64,000 nucleotides of DNA. Origin: Guptibacillus spartinae (GTDB lineage Bacteria > Bacillota > Bacilli > Bacillales > Guptibacillaceae). The notes under the pieces were generated by a model. It searched no databases. It was given only the letters and a program-made list of their open reading frames with translations, and was not told the origin of the DNA. The position numbers and the translations under genes are program-made. Location of the stretch: NCBI RefSeq assembly GCF_028610625.1, contig NZ_JAQQWU010000006.1:1-64000 (forward strand), in the 5' to 3' direction. Positions 24,418-32,810 of the stretch are shown piece after piece. Position 1 is the stretch's first letter. The number at the start of each line of letters is the position of its first letter.

Positions 24418-24996
24418 ATGACAACCATAGGGCTAATTAGACATGGAATTACGGAGTGGAATGAACTTGGTAAAGTACAAGGCACGTCAGATATTCCTTT
24501 AAACGAATTAGGTAGAAAACAAGCTACAAATATTGGTGCTAGGCTGCGAGAAGAAGGAAAATGGGATGTCATTATTTCAAGCGATTTATCAAGAGCAATT
24601 GAAACTGCACAAATCATTGGGAGTAAACTAAACTTACCTATCAGTCACTATGACAAAAGAATTAGAGAAATACATTGCGGGGAAATTGAAGGAACGACAG
24701 AAGAGGTTCGCCTGGAAAAGTGGGGAAGCAATTGGCGTGACAAAGACCTAGGGATGGAAAGTTTTGAAGAAGTAGGAAAAAGAGGAGTTGAATTTATTAA
24801 GGATATCGACCGTACATATAACGGCAAGCGAATATTAGTAGTGAGTCATGGTGCTATAATCGGTTTAACATTACAACAATTAATCCCCAATAGCTTTCAA
24901 ACAACGTATATAGATAATACATCGTTTACCATGTTAGAAAATATTAATGGAAATTGGGATTGTTCCTTATATAATTGCTTAAAACATTTGATGTAA
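24418..24996 (+). CDS. histidine phosphatase (phosphoglycerate mutase-like)
   Basis: 192 residues. Catalytic LIRHGITEWN at the N-terminus, second arginine in SSDLSRAIETAQ, and the late histidine in VVSHGAIIG are all present, so the phosphohistidine mechanism should work. Substrate could be a sugar phosphate or nucleotide; unknown. AAAGGAG lies 12 bases before the ATG. Another typical cassette-type housekeeping-like enzyme, followed by a boundary element 40 bases after the stop. Confidence 0.85.
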   Translation: MTTIGLIRHGITEWNELGKVQGTSDIPLNELGRKQATNIGARLREEGKWDVIISSDLSRAIETAQIIGSKLNLPISHYDKRIREIHCGEIEGTTEEVRLEKWGSNWRDKDLGMESFEEVGKRGVEFIKDIDRTYNGKRILVVSHGAIIGLTLQQLIPNSFQTTYIDNTSFTMLENINGNWDCSLYNCLKHLM

Positions 24997-25026
24997 GTGA
25001 ATCTATAACAGGTCATATACACTTAT

Positions 25027-25075
25027 TCCATCAAATCGGATCTTATCTGTAACAAGATAGGAGTAATGGTGAGTG
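25027..25075 (+). repeat. boundary element 20 (CGGATC), class A
   Basis: Left flank TTCCATCAAAT, core CGGATC 25037-25042, right flank TTATCTGTAACAAGATAGGAG. Confidence 0.65.
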
Positions 25076-25218
25076 GACAGACAGTCATAGCATCAAATGC
25101 TGACTTTTAATCTTTCTACTACAATTCAAGCTAAAAGGGTTAAAAAACAAAGGTATAGCTTCCAGCATTATTGAATAGGTAAAAAGACATTAAATTTTTA
25201 TCTAAGAGGGAGTAATTT

Positions 25219-25659
25219 ATGTATAACCAAATTAGTACAGTTGAAGAAGCACTTGAAAGATACAAAGAAGCTGTCAATGAGCAGGATGTTGAGAAATTTC
25301 TCTCTTCCTATTCTTCTGACATACATATCTATGATTGCTGGGGAAGTTGGGAGTGTAAAGGGGAAAACGCATGGAGAGAGAACGTGACAGAATGGTTCAG
25401 TAGTCTTAAAGAAGAAGGGGTCAAACTGCAGACAGTTTTTAACGATTTAGTTATTGAGGAAGGGGAGAGCACTGCTTTTTCTCATTGTGCTTTAACTTTC
25501 GTAGCATACAATGTTGAAAAGGAAGAGAAGCTTCGTCAAATAACCAACAGGTTTACATTTGGTTTTAAAAAAGAAAAAGGGTCCTGGGTCATTACTCATG
25601 AACATTCTTCATTGCCAATTGACATGAAAAATGGAAAGGGTATGTTCAATTTAAGGTGA
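25219..25659 (+). CDS. NTF2/SnoaL-like (DUF4440-type) protein
   Basis: 146 residues with the cone-shaped NTF2-like fold pattern: VEEALERYKEAVNEQDVEKF, then the pocket strand IHIYDCWGSWECKG and a C-terminal GSWVITHEHSSLP. Such proteins bind or isomerise small molecules. GAGGGAG precedes the ATG by seven bases. No partner gene is adjacent; function open. Confidence 0.75.
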   Translation: MYNQISTVEEALERYKEAVNEQDVEKFLSSYSSDIHIYDCWGSWECKGENAWRENVTEWFSSLKEEGVKLQTVFNDLVIEEGESTAFSHCALTFVAYNVEKEEKLRQITNRFTFGFKKEKGSWVITHEHSSLPIDMKNGKGMFNLR

Positions 25660-25772
25660 ATAAGCTATCTTATTCATTGCTATTTTTAAAGAAGTTCCTT
25701 TTATTCCCTATTTATTGACGAGTCTAATAAATTTTTATTCAAACATAAGCTAGTTTGCGGCTAGTAGATTTA

Positions 25773-25807
25773 AAGACCCATGGTCGAACGTCTCGACCAT
25801 GGGTCTT
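25773..25807. terminator. bidirectional terminator, 15-bp perfect stem
   Basis: AAGACCCATGGTCGA and TCGACCATGGGTCTT around a five-base loop, between the convergent SnoaL-like gene and the SEDS gene. Confidence 0.8.
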
Positions 25808-25859
25808 CAGTTATCTTTTATAATTTTTTTAAAAGAAAACATCATGATTTCCAGGGTAT

Positions 25860-27116
25860 TTAGCTGTATGCGATAGGCTGTTCCGCTGTATTGCGTCTTC
25901 TGTAGATGCTCAATAATAAACCGACAGCAGTCATTTCAAGTAAGATATGGGAGCCGCCAAAACTCATGAAAGGCATGGGGGAGCCGGACAAACCCGATAA
26001 ACCGAGGTTTATCAGGATGCTTAGGATGAACTGAACGGAGAAGGTGGCAGCTAGACCGATAGTAAGTAGTCGTTCATAGGAATAAACCATGTTCCTGCCC
26101 ATACTAATGATTCTCCAAATGAAATATGCAATCAACGCGAACAAGATGATTGCGGACAACCAACCAAATGTATAGAGGGTGTACGAAAAGATGAAGTCTG
26201 TATGGACTTCCGACATCAGTCCGGTGGTGGACTGTAAGGCACTACCTATGAAGTCCGCATCTCCCAAAGTCAAACCAGCATACGTGTTAGGTAATGGCGA
26301 CGTATCTGCTTGGACGAAAAGACGAACCATCGGCAAAATGGATAAAGGTCCAGTAAAGGATAAAACTTGCTTGATGCTAGCGTTAGACACGGACATAATG
26401 GTAATAGATACGATCAGGCTGATGAATGTAGCAGCCACTGCTCCAGTCGCTGAAAGCAAAAGGATCGGTACAGCAAGGTAACCTGCTCCCATCCAGAAGT
26501 TTCGGATGTTTTTCCAATTCCAGGCGTGAAAAATTCCCGCAAAGGATACGGCCAGAAGGTATGGAGTGATTTCCGTGAAATTGATAAAAGCAAAGCCAAT
26601 ATTTAAAAATGGGATGCCATCGACCCATACACCGAGAAGGAGGGTCAATGAAAGAACGAATAACGTCCCAGCATAGATATGGATCGAATGCTTTGCCAGT
26701 TTTCTATAATCACATTTAAACACGACTAGCATGAGCAATAGGCCAGCTGAGTAGAATATTAGGCTTTTATTGAATACGTTCATCTTATGAAGCGCTGTGA
26801 TGGTGGAATGAAATTGCAGGTAATACATCACCAGAAGTCCGAACAGAGAAACCGCGAGAACCGGAAGAATGGTTTGTAAATCTAACGGTGCTTTATGCGT
26901 CTTGTTCAACTGTTTCCCTAATACTTTCTCATCACCTATATGCGTCATAGCCTCTTTTACGGCCTCTTCTTCAGAAAGCCCCCTGCGCATGGCATCTTCT
27001 TTGAGTTCCTGAAGGTGATCACCTATCTCGAGCTTGATGTTATCATGTACATCCTTATTCCTGATCCGCTTACACAACCTATCAATATATACTTCGAATC
27101 TCTTATCTATTCCCAT
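25860..27116 (-). CDS. HAAS-domain SEDS (FtsW/RodA/SpoVE-like) protein
   Basis: 418 residues. The first 70 (NIKLEIGDHLQELKEDAMRR, LSEEEAVKEAMTHIGD) are a HAAS/permease-prefix domain; the rest is a polytopic SEDS protein. Landmarks are TDFIF (the region of the catalytic aspartate of RodA/FtsW glycosyltransferases), and PMPFMSFGGSHILLEMT, equivalent to the FtsW motif PFVSYGGSS. So it may polymerise lipid II or be a non-catalytic relative. It overlaps the preceding PadR gene by ten bases, so a stress signal read by PadR controls it. Confidence 0.82.
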   Translation of the reverse strand: MGIDKRFEVYIDRLCKRIRNKDVHDNIKLEIGDHLQELKEDAMRRGLSEEEAVKEAMTHIGDEKVLGKQLNKTHKAPLDLQTILPVLAVSLFGLLVMYYLQFHSTITALHKMNVFNKSLIFYSAGLLLMLVVFKCDYRKLAKHSIHIYAGTLFVLSLTLLLGVWVDGIPFLNIGFAFINFTEITPYLLAVSFAGIFHAWNWKNIRNFWMGAGYLAVPILLLSATGAVAATFISLIVSITIMSVSNASIKQVLSFTGPLSILPMVRLFVQADTSPLPNTYAGLTLGDADFIGSALQSTTGLMSEVHTDFIFSYTLYTFGWLSAIILFALIAYFIWRIISMGRNMVYSYERLLTIGLAATFSVQFILSILINLGLSGLSGSPMPFMSFGGSHILLEMTAVGLLLSIYRRRNTAEQPIAYS

Positions 27117-27451
27117 ACGCTTTTCTCTCCATGAAGCACTTGGTCCACTGCATTTTTAAAAACGGACCATTCCTCTTTTTTCTCTTGGATGAGTTCTCTG
27201 CCCGACTCATTCAACTTGTAATATTTTCTCTTTCTCTTTCCAGTCCCTTCCCCCCAGAAGGAGGCAATAAGACCTTTTTTCTCAAGGGTGTGAAGGATAG
27301 GATAGATCGTTCCTTCCTTAAAACAGAAAATACCGTCAGATTTCAATTCCAGTTCTTTGATAATTTCATATCCATACCTTGGCTTAGTGTGCAGCAAGCT
27401 TAAAATCAGAGTGGTCGTACTCCCTTTAAGCAGTTCTTTACTCACTTTCAT
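27107..27451 (-). CDS. PadR family transcriptional regulator
   Basis: 114 residues: LLHTKPRYGYEIIKELELKS and EGTIYPILHTLEKKGLI are the PadR winged-helix signature, RKRKYYKLNESGREL the wing. The ribosome site AAGGAGGG lies 12 bases before the ATG. The operator-like palindromes at 27469-27506 overlap the promoter region. It regulates the coupled HAAS-SEDS gene; PadR/HAAS coupling is a common Firmicutes arrangement. Confidence 0.88.
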   Translation of the reverse strand: MKVSKELLKGSTTTLILSLLHTKPRYGYEIIKELELKSDGIFCFKEGTIYPILHTLEKKGLIASFWGEGTGKRKRKYYKLNESGRELIQEKKEEWSVFKNAVDQVLHGEKSVWE

Positions 27452-27468
27452 AGATACCTACCCTCCTT

Positions 27469-27506
27469 ATGCATAGTAATTCTATGCATATTAATTCTAT
27501 GTGTAT
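27469..27506 (-). promoter_or_regulatory. PadR operator repeats
   Basis: ATGCATAG-TAATT-CTATGCAT (27469-27489) is a palindrome with perfect 8-bp arms; a third half-site CTATGTGTAT follows at 27497 with the same TTAATT spacing. Confidence 0.65.
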
Positions 27507-27606
27507 TGTATCCTGCCTGACTAACCCTGTCAATGATCGTTTAACGGAAAAGTTTTTGCGTAGAGGAATCAAATAATAGATTATTTTGGAGATTTTAAAC
27601 GGGGAA

Positions 27607-27774
27607 CTAAGTCTGCGCTTTATATGAATCTTTTATAGGTATTTCATCGGCTTTATCTTTATATTGTATAGTTACCTTATCTTCATCCGTTAACTTCTTT
27701 TTCTTTCCATTGAACAGTACTAGTGTGTTCTCATCTGCAAATGTGAAAGAATTGAACAAATATAATGAAATCAT
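27607..27774 (-). CDS. possible small exported protein, 55 aa
   Basis: Minus-strand frame with a hydrophobic N-terminus (MISLYLFNSFTFA) then a charged region (NGKKKKLTDEDKVTIQYKDK). The ribosome site is weak (CAGG). It may be a truncated gene rather than a complete one. No family recognised. Confidence 0.3.
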   Translation of the reverse strand: MISLYLFNSFTFADENTLVLFNGKKKKLTDEDKVTIQYKDKADEIPIKDSYKAQT

Positions 27775-28002
27775 CCTGATTACATAAAAAGCTGTCGAAG
27801 ATTAAAAAAAGTATACTCAATCTATTTTATGATAATATAGGAAAAAGGGAAATTATGGAGGTAGTGAAATTGGAGTGATTACTTGGTATTGGGTTAGGTG
27901 CTGTTACAGTTATTTGGTTAGCGATGGAATAGCAACCCGTGGATGATAAAGGGAAAGGCTTTATTTTCTTATTCGTCGTAGCAGGAGTTATCTAATAGAC
28001 AT
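27775..28002. other. decayed coding DNA upstream of CPBP remnant
   Basis: A frame LLGIGLGAVTVIWLAME near 27,884 with a good GGAGG upstream stops early, and FIFLFVVAGVI follows after the stop. It looks like the N-terminal part of a small membrane or CPBP gene. Its first bases resemble those at 38,785. Confidence 0.4.
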
Positions 28003-28174
28003 TCCTATTTCATCTTCGCACTATTGGTTTCGTCTATCATATTCGGAATGATGCACTCAGAGTATCGCTTTTGGGATTGTTTATAGAGTAACTAAGTCTA
28101 TTGTCCCTGGTATACTCGTTCACCTTCTATGCAACTTATTTTCACTCTACTATTTTAATTATATACAGTTGTAA
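28003..28174 (+). pseudogene. CPBP protease remnant (copy 1)
   Basis: SYFIFALLVSSIIFGMMH matches CPBP motif 2; after a deletion and frame change FGIVYRVTKSIVPGILVHLL and NLFSLYYF match the C-terminal motif (H...N). About 60% of the gene is missing. The stop lies 35 bases before a boundary element. A second remnant with the same C-terminus is at 38,781-38,960. Confidence 0.7.
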
Positions 28175-28194
28175 ATATTAGGATCGACATCTTA

Positions 28195-28240
28195 AATGTT
28201 CAACTATATTGGAGCGCTTGCTGAATACATGATAAGGACT
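28195..28240 (+). repeat. boundary element 21 (TTGGAGC), class B
   Basis: Left flank TTCAACTATAT, TGGAGC 28210-28215, right flank GCTTGCTGAATACATG. Confidence 0.6.
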
Positions 28241-28297
28241 TTAAACAGTTCTAGGGGCAGCAAAGTGGAAGAAAGCATCTGAATGGAGGAGAAAAAG

Positions 28298-28789
28298 TTG
28301 GAGAGGAAGAATTTCTTGGTTCTCGTTCTTTCCATGGGAATAGCTGTTGGCGGACTCTACGCATCTATAATCTTTAATCCCCCTTTAGAAGTTGGCACGC
28401 TTGCATCAACTAAGAGTGAAAAATCTGTCGTCGTTGGTGTAGGGAATAAAGGGTTAAGGGGGTTGGAGATAGTAAGTGTGACAGTAAATAATAATGAAGC
28501 CCCTTTGCAAACAAAAGTACAAGTTAGCAATCCGTTACAGGGCTTTATTATTACGGATGATTTTTATAGCGAAGAATCAACAAACTATAGATTTACGGAA
28601 ATAGAACAAGTAAATATAGAGACAGGAACGTCTCCTTCATCCAATTTTCAGAATTTAGATAAGGGTTCTGCTTCTGAAGACGATGAAGCATATGGAATTA
28701 GTGTTACTTTTTCAGAACCTATAAATGAAGTTCGGATTAAGTACAAATACCTTGGTATAACATTTGATGAAATCGCGGTATTCCATTAA
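28298..28789 (+). CDS. membrane-anchored hypothetical protein (TTG start)
   Basis: 163 residues: one N-terminal membrane helix (NFLVLVLSMGIAVGGLYASI) and an extracytoplasmic beta-rich domain. TTG 28298 is chosen because GGAGGAG precedes it by eight bases; the ATG at 28283 overlaps that site. The stop codon TAA is part of the next boundary element (CCATTAAATTGGAAC), so element and gene are fused. Family not recognised. Confidence 0.6.
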   Translation: MERKNFLVLVLSMGIAVGGLYASIIFNPPLEVGTLASTKSEKSVVVGVGNKGLRGLEIVSVTVNNNEAPLQTKVQVSNPLQGFIITDDFYSEESTNYRFTEIEQVNIETGTSPSSNFQNLDKGSASEDDEAYGISVTFSEPINEVRIKYKYLGITFDEIAVFH

Positions 28790-28820
28790 ATTGGAACGAT
28801 TGCTGAAAATATTAAAGGTG
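28781..28820 (+). repeat. boundary element 22 (TTGGAAC), class B
   Basis: TTCCATTAAAT, TGGAAC 28792-28797, GATTGCTGAAAATATTAAAGG. It supplies the stop codon of the preceding gene. Confidence 0.6.
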
Positions 28821-29219
28821 CGTGTTGTTATTAAATCAATTATTAATGAAACTTTGAAAGTGATCATTATATCTCTAGGTCTTTTACTCGGTATTGTTTC
28901 ATTTGGCTATAAAATGCTAATCTTATCAGATATCCCGATTTCGTTTACAACTTCTGAAGCCATTTTTTCACAACTGTTATTCTTTGTTTCTACTATGTTC
29001 ATAACATTATCTTTAACCTCATTAAAAAGTATCGATGGGCGAAGCATTTCACTTGGTATATTAATTTTTGTGTTTTCATTCAATCTGTTAGTCTTAGGGA
29101 CTGATTTAACAAATGATCCGCCCGCTGTAGCGCAATTGCAATTAGCGCCTGTATTACATTTAGCTTTCTTAGTTGTTTTGAATCTATTTTTACTTATAAA
29201 AAATTGGAACAACAAATAA
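28818..29219 (+). CDS. polytopic membrane protein, ~134 aa
   Basis: Four hydrophobic segments (VIIISLGLLLGIVSFGYKM, IFSQLLFFVSTMFITLSL, ISLGILIFVFSFNLLVLG, VLHLAFLVVLNLFLLI). The start is uncertain: the frame is open upstream through the boundary element, and GTG 28818 or a TTG near 28,855 are the options. Boundary element 15 bases after the stop. Function unknown. Confidence 0.5.
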   Translation: MRVVIKSIINETLKVIIISLGLLLGIVSFGYKMLILSDIPISFTTSEAIFSQLLFFVSTMFITLSLTSLKSIDGRSISLGILIFVFSFNLLVLGTDLTNDPPAVAQLQLAPVLHLAFLVVLNLFLLIKNWNNK

Positions 29220-29220
29220 G

Positions 29221-29260
29221 TTATTCCTTAAATCGGAGCGATCGTTCCATATAAATGAAG
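29221..29260 (+). repeat. boundary element 23, class B
   Basis: Left flank TTATTCCTTAAAT, core CGGAGC 29234-29239, right flank GATCGTTCCATATAAATG. Confidence 0.65.
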
Positions 29261-29313
29261 CTTTTATACTAAAGTGGAAGGTATATTATTTAAGGGAAGG
29301 ATAGGAAAGAGGG

Positions 29314-29697
29314 ATGAATTACTTAAAATTACTGTGCATGATTTCTATCTATTTCTTTTTATTTGGATGTTCAATAGGTAGTACTAATGAGGTAGAAATA
29401 TACACAATTGGGAATGATACCGAGCCTATTCAAATAATTAAAGAAGAAGATGTTGTTAGGCAAATCAAATTATTAACCAATCATTTGAGTGAAGTCCCGA
29501 TTGAAGTAGCAAATTCCAACGGTTACAAGGGGAAACCAGATGCAATCTTTAAAGTAAATGGAAGCAAGTGGTTTGTGTACTATGATTACCAAAAAACAAT
29601 AATAAGAAAGAATGAAGATACCTTTTATCAAGCGACTAATGAACAAGCAAGTAAATTTAAAAAACTATTTGAAGAACATATTTCCGGAAAAGAATGA
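29314..29697 (+). CDS. putative lipoprotein, 127 aa
   Basis: Signal peptide with lipobox LFGC (cysteine near residue 19), then about 108 residues with no recognised domain; the segment SKWFVYYDYQKTIIRKNED suggests a beta-rich fold. AAAGAGGG precedes the ATG. It is probably anchored to the outer face of the membrane. Boundary element 20 bases after the stop. Unrelated in detail to the lipoproteins at 7,269 and 38,365. Confidence 0.6.
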   Translation: MNYLKLLCMISIYFFLFGCSIGSTNEVEIYTIGNDTEPIQIIKEEDVVRQIKLLTNHLSEVPIEVANSNGYKGKPDAIFKVNGSKWFVYYDYQKTIIRKNEDTFYQATNEQASKFKKLFEEHISGKE

Positions 29698-29710
29698 CTA
29701 ACCAGGATAT

Positions 29711-29806
29711 TCAGTAATCTCGGAGCTTATCTGTGATCGGATAGGCTTTTTTTATATGAAAGAAAAGTTTGAGTTGTTCTGACTGATTTGAAACAATTGG
29801 TATTAA
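29711..29806 (+). repeat. boundary element 24 with full extended repeat
   Basis: Left flank TTCAGTAATCT, core CGGAGC 29721-29726, class A hairpin with seven T, tail TTTGAAACAATTGGTATT at 29787-29804. Confidence 0.75.
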
Positions 29807-29854
29807 AGATCTGGGAAGGTTTGTTGATGACTCAGTTTTGAGATAGTTTGGATT

Positions 29855-30115
29855 ATGAAACGGATTTTTTATTCAATCGTATTTAGAAGGGAAGGTAAAA
29901 AGTTACCAATTAAGAATTTTATCATTTTATCGAGAGGATGGATACTTATCATTGGCGATAAGTTTATTTGCAAAAATTGCGGAAGAAAAGTAGAAAAAGA
30001 TGAGAAGATCGCAATTATAGCTACACCCAAAAAGTTAAATGGGTGGACACTTTTAAATGCTTGGGGTCCTGAACAAGTTATATATTGTTCAAGATGCTTT
30101 AGTGAATTGGAATAA
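29855..30115 (+). CDS. small zinc-ribbon protein
   Basis: The C-terminal 55 residues (FICKNCGRKVEKDEKI ... VIYCSRCFSELE) contain two CxxC pairs and match small treble-clef proteins common in Bacillus. The N-terminal 30 residues of the frame may not be translated: a better start could lie near 29,950 after GAGAGGATGG, at a non-standard codon. Function unknown; possibly metal or nucleic-acid binding. Confidence 0.5.
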   Translation: MKRIFYSIVFRREGKKLPIKNFIILSRGWILIIGDKFICKNCGRKVEKDEKIAIIATPKKLNGWTLLNAWGPEQVIYCSRCFSELE

Positions 30116-30167
30116 AAAAACTAGTTATTTCAATAAAAAATCTAAGATGAGGGTGGTGTTACTAACA

Positions 30168-30398
30168 GTGGCCGATGTAGTAATGTGTCCTGAATGTGGT
30201 AACCAGTTGATGCAAGGATATATTTTTTCTCCTCGAAGAATTTGCTGGTCAGACTCGCCTGATTCCATCTTTGCGGATTTTGGAAGTGAGACATTAATAG
30301 GTGATGCATGGTTAAAAGTCAAAAAAGTTCCAGCGTTAAGGTGTAAAGAGTGTAGTGTAGTTATTTTCAAACATGGGGAAAACAAAGATATAAAATAA
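30168..30398 (+). CDS. DUF6487-like zinc-ribbon protein, 76 aa
   Basis: CPECGNQLMQGYIFSPRRIC at the N-terminus and RCKECSVVIF at the C-terminus form two CxxC knuckles, with the conserved centre FGSETLIGDAWLKVKKVPAL. This matches the PF20097/DUF6487 pattern as I remember it. I start at GTG 30168 with GAGGGTGG upstream. The frame to 30057 overlaps the previous gene and is unlikely. Function unknown. Boundary element follows. Confidence 0.6.
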   Translation: MADVVMCPECGNQLMQGYIFSPRRICWSDSPDSIFADFGSETLIGDAWLKVKKVPALRCKECSVVIFKHGENKDIK

Positions 30399-30420
30399 CA
30401 GTAAAGTAATTTTGAACTTA

Positions 30421-30480
30421 ACTTATTTAACAAACTCGGAGCAAAAGCTGGAGATCGCTAAATAGATTTCGGCTCCTCTT
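30421..30480 (+). repeat. boundary element 25, class C
   Basis: Left flank TTAACAAACT, core CGGAGC 30437-30442, right flank AAAAGCTGGAGATCGC; GGAGC pairs with GCTCC at 30,472. Same left flank as elements 18 and 19. Confidence 0.65.
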
Positions 30481-30531
30481 AATAGGGGGAAATACTTAAG
30501 AAATTGAAATAAGGTAAAGAAGGGATTATTA

Positions 30532-31080
30532 ATGGAAAAGCACAATCCAGTAATTGAAACGAATAGATTAATATTAAGAGAAGTATGTACAGAGGATGCT
30601 TTGGATATGTACCACTATTTATCCGATGAAGAAGTCGTAAAACATATGGGGTTAGCACCGGCCAAAAATATAGAAGATGTATTGGATGAAATCGAATGGT
30701 ATCATTCAATAATAACGCAAGGTACAGGTATTAGGTGGGGAATTACTTTGAAAGATTCAGGTAAAGTTATAGGTAGTTGCGGGTATTTAAATATGCACCA
30801 CCAACATTATAGAGCAGAAGTTGGATTTGAATTAAGTAAAAACTATTGGGGAAAAGGAATAGCATCTGAAGCACTAGGAACAATTATCAGGTATGGATTT
30901 AACCACTATCAGTTAGAACGGATAGAGGCCTTGATAGAGCCAGGTAATATTCAATCACAAAGATTGGTTAGCAAACTAGGTTTCATAAAAGAAGGCTTAC
31001 TCAGACATTATGAGTATACTCTTGATAAATTTGATGATTTATATATGTATTCCATTATTAAAAGTGATTTTATCAAATAA
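30532..31080 (+). CDS. GNAT N-acetyltransferase, RimJ/RimL-like
   Basis: 182 residues, complete RimJ/RimL-type protein: NRLILREVCTEDALDMYHYL, GFELSKNYWGKGIASEALG for acetyl-CoA, and IEPGNIQSQRLVSKLGFIKE. AGGGATT precedes the ATG. It could acetylate a ribosomal protein or an amine toxin. No clear GGAGC element follows within 100 bases, unlike most units. Confidence 0.87.
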   Translation: MEKHNPVIETNRLILREVCTEDALDMYHYLSDEEVVKHMGLAPAKNIEDVLDEIEWYHSIITQGTGIRWGITLKDSGKVIGSCGYLNMHHQHYRAEVGFELSKNYWGKGIASEALGTIIRYGFNHYQLERIEALIEPGNIQSQRLVSKLGFIKEGLLRHYEYTLDKFDDLYMYSIIKSDFIK

Positions 31081-31303
31081 TAGAAGAATCATTATGGTGT
31101 TAAAGAAAAAGATATATAGATACTGAGTCTTCCTTTAACTAGAATTGAAGATTGCATAGGTATGATTCTCTCTTTCTTTAAGAGGAAATCAAATTAGTAG
31201 ATGATGAATGTATGGGATATATCGTTCCTGCCTGAGTCATTTAATAGGTTTTAATATGAATTCAAGGGTTTTCTCATCTAAAGGAAAGTTACATCACGAT
31301 TAG

Positions 31304-31336
31304 TACCATCATTTCAACTTAGTGATGGTATTTTTT
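31304..31336 (+). terminator. intrinsic terminator
   Basis: TACCATCA and TGATGGTA with TTTTTT after. The rest of the 31,081-31,403 gap has no gene. Confidence 0.7.
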
Positions 31337-31342
31337 AGGTGG

Positions 31343-31384
31343 AATTACATTGCATTACGATGTAAGTAGTTATACAATGTAATT
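31343..31384 (+). promoter_or_regulatory. PadR operator: inverted repeat
   Basis: AATTACATTG (31343-31352) and CAATGTAATT (31375-31384) are perfect 10-bp arms; ATGTA/TACAT-type half-sites are typical for PadR. Confidence 0.6.
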
Positions 31385-31403
31385 ACCAATATTAGGAGGA
31401 TAA

Positions 31404-31727
31404 ATGATGGATAGAGAGTTGTTAAAAGGTAGTATTGAGATCTTATTGCTTTCACTAATAGCTGAAAAAGATTGCTACGGCTATGAAATGACTAAAAAAC
31501 TAAGGGCTTTAAGCCAAGATTCCTACCATATGAATGAAGGAACGCTTTACCCTGCTTTAAAAAGACTTGAAAAAAAGGAATGTGTGACTTCCTATTGGAA
31601 TTTGGAATCTGAGGGAGGGAGGAGAAAATATTACTCGATAACGGAAACTGGACGTACTGTATTGGCAGAAAAACTTAAGAGTTGGAAACAAATTAATTCG
31701 TTAATCGAAAATACAGTGGAGGAATGA
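31404..31727 (+). CDS. PadR family transcriptional regulator
   Basis: 107 residues, with CYGYEMTKKLRAL, NEGTLYPALKRLEKKECV and GGRRKYYSITETGRTVL. Start region ATGATG after TAGGAGG. It overlaps the following HAAS membrane protein gene, which it should regulate together with itself through the inverted repeat upstream. Confidence 0.88.
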   Translation: MMDRELLKGSIEILLLSLIAEKDCYGYEMTKKLRALSQDSYHMNEGTLYPALKRLEKKECVTSYWNLESEGGRRKYYSITETGRTVLAEKLKSWKQINSLIENTVEE

Positions 31728-31729
31728 TC

Positions 31730-32374
31730 ATGAAGGAGATTGAGAAGTATGTAAAGGAAATCATCATAGACTTACCCGAGGATGAAAAGAAGGAATTAAT
31801 AGAGGAAATTTATGGACACCTTCAGGACCATGTGCAAGATCTTTTAATAAAAGGACATTCTGAAGATGAAGCGATTCGTTTGGCCATTGAAGCATTTGGG
31901 AATCAAAGTAAACTAAATTTGGAGTTTAAGAGGTCGCTGTTTCCGTTTTATAAAATAGTGAGGTTTTTATGGAGTGTCACATGTGTAACTGCATGTTTAA
32001 GCGTTTTTTCCTATTCTGCTATGGAGTACTATAATCCGCAATTTGATAATAGCCTACCACTTTATAGTGTGATAATGGGATTTTTGATCATAGCCACTAT
32101 TGCAGGTTTTGCTGAGGGAATCTATGAAGCGCTAAGTAGTCACTTTAAATCGTCTTGGCTACTAAATCCCTGGCTATTCTTTTTATTACCAATCTTAATC
32201 ATGGCTGGAATTCAAACAAGATTTCTATTACTGAATCCAGGACAGTATCAGAATGGTTTTTGGTTGGATTTATACGCTATTCCGATTGGTACCCTTCCTT
32301 ACATTATTTCAAGGCAACTATTCACGATTCTTTTTGTGAGCAAGAAAAAAACGAAAAGAAGTATGGTGAAGTAA
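31730..32374 (+). CDS. HAAS-domain membrane protein
   Basis: 214 residues: N-terminal HAAS/DUF1700-type helical domain (DLPEDEKKELIEEIYGHLQD, SEDEAIRLAIEAFGN) followed by about four membrane helices. ATG 31730 has GGAGG seven bases upstream; ATG 31724 is the alternative. HAAS proteins downstream of PadR are thought to sense or transmit membrane stress. It is the second PadR/HAAS pair of the window, here with a short membrane part in place of SEDS. Confidence 0.8.
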   Translation: MKEIEKYVKEIIIDLPEDEKKELIEEIYGHLQDHVQDLLIKGHSEDEAIRLAIEAFGNQSKLNLEFKRSLFPFYKIVRFLWSVTCVTACLSVFSYSAMEYYNPQFDNSLPLYSVIMGFLIIATIAGFAEGIYEALSSHFKSSWLLNPWLFFLLPILIMAGIQTRFLLLNPGQYQNGFWLDLYAIPIGTLPYIISRQLFTILFVSKKKTKRSMVK

Positions 32375-32690
32375 GTCTCTAATCACCGGATTAAAGAATA
32401 TCTAGCAAGATAAGGTGATTAAGTAACTAGTTTGGGAGGGGGTTGAGTTTTTTAGTAAACACATTTAGACATATGAATTATCAAGTCTCCCATAATCTTG
32501 GAGGAGTTTTTCGATATCATAGCAATGACAACTTTAATGAACTACTTTCAATAAATGGCGTCATTCTGAACTATGGAATGGCGTTTTTAAATTAGAAAAA
32601 GAATGAAAAAACCATTACTTCTTTCTATTCTAAATTTATATACCAATTGTTAAGGATAACTTGCTCAATTATCATGATATCAAGTGTACA
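32375..32690. other. gap with inverted repeats and a 40-codon frame
   Basis: AATCACC and GGTGATT flank about 27 bases after the HAAS gene. A frame at 32,473-32,595 (MNYQVSHNLGGVFRYHSN) has no ribosome site and is probably not a gene. GGCGTCATTC ... GGAATGGCGTTTTT near 32,555-32,587 is a weak terminator. Confidence 0.4.
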
Positions 32691-32784
32691 GTTAAAGCGG
32701 AGCTTATCTGAAATAAGATAGGCTCTTTTCATTTGAAATTAGAGATTGAGTTATGGTGAGTTATTTGAAATAATTGGTATTAAC
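32691..32784 (+). repeat. boundary element 26 with full extended repeat
   Basis: Left flank ACAGTTAAAG, core CGGAGC 32698-32703, class A hairpin and TTTTC, tail TTTGAAATAATTGGTATT at 32764-32781. Confidence 0.75.
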
Positions 32785-32810
32785 GAAATAAATAGATGGA
32801 GGGTTATTTA

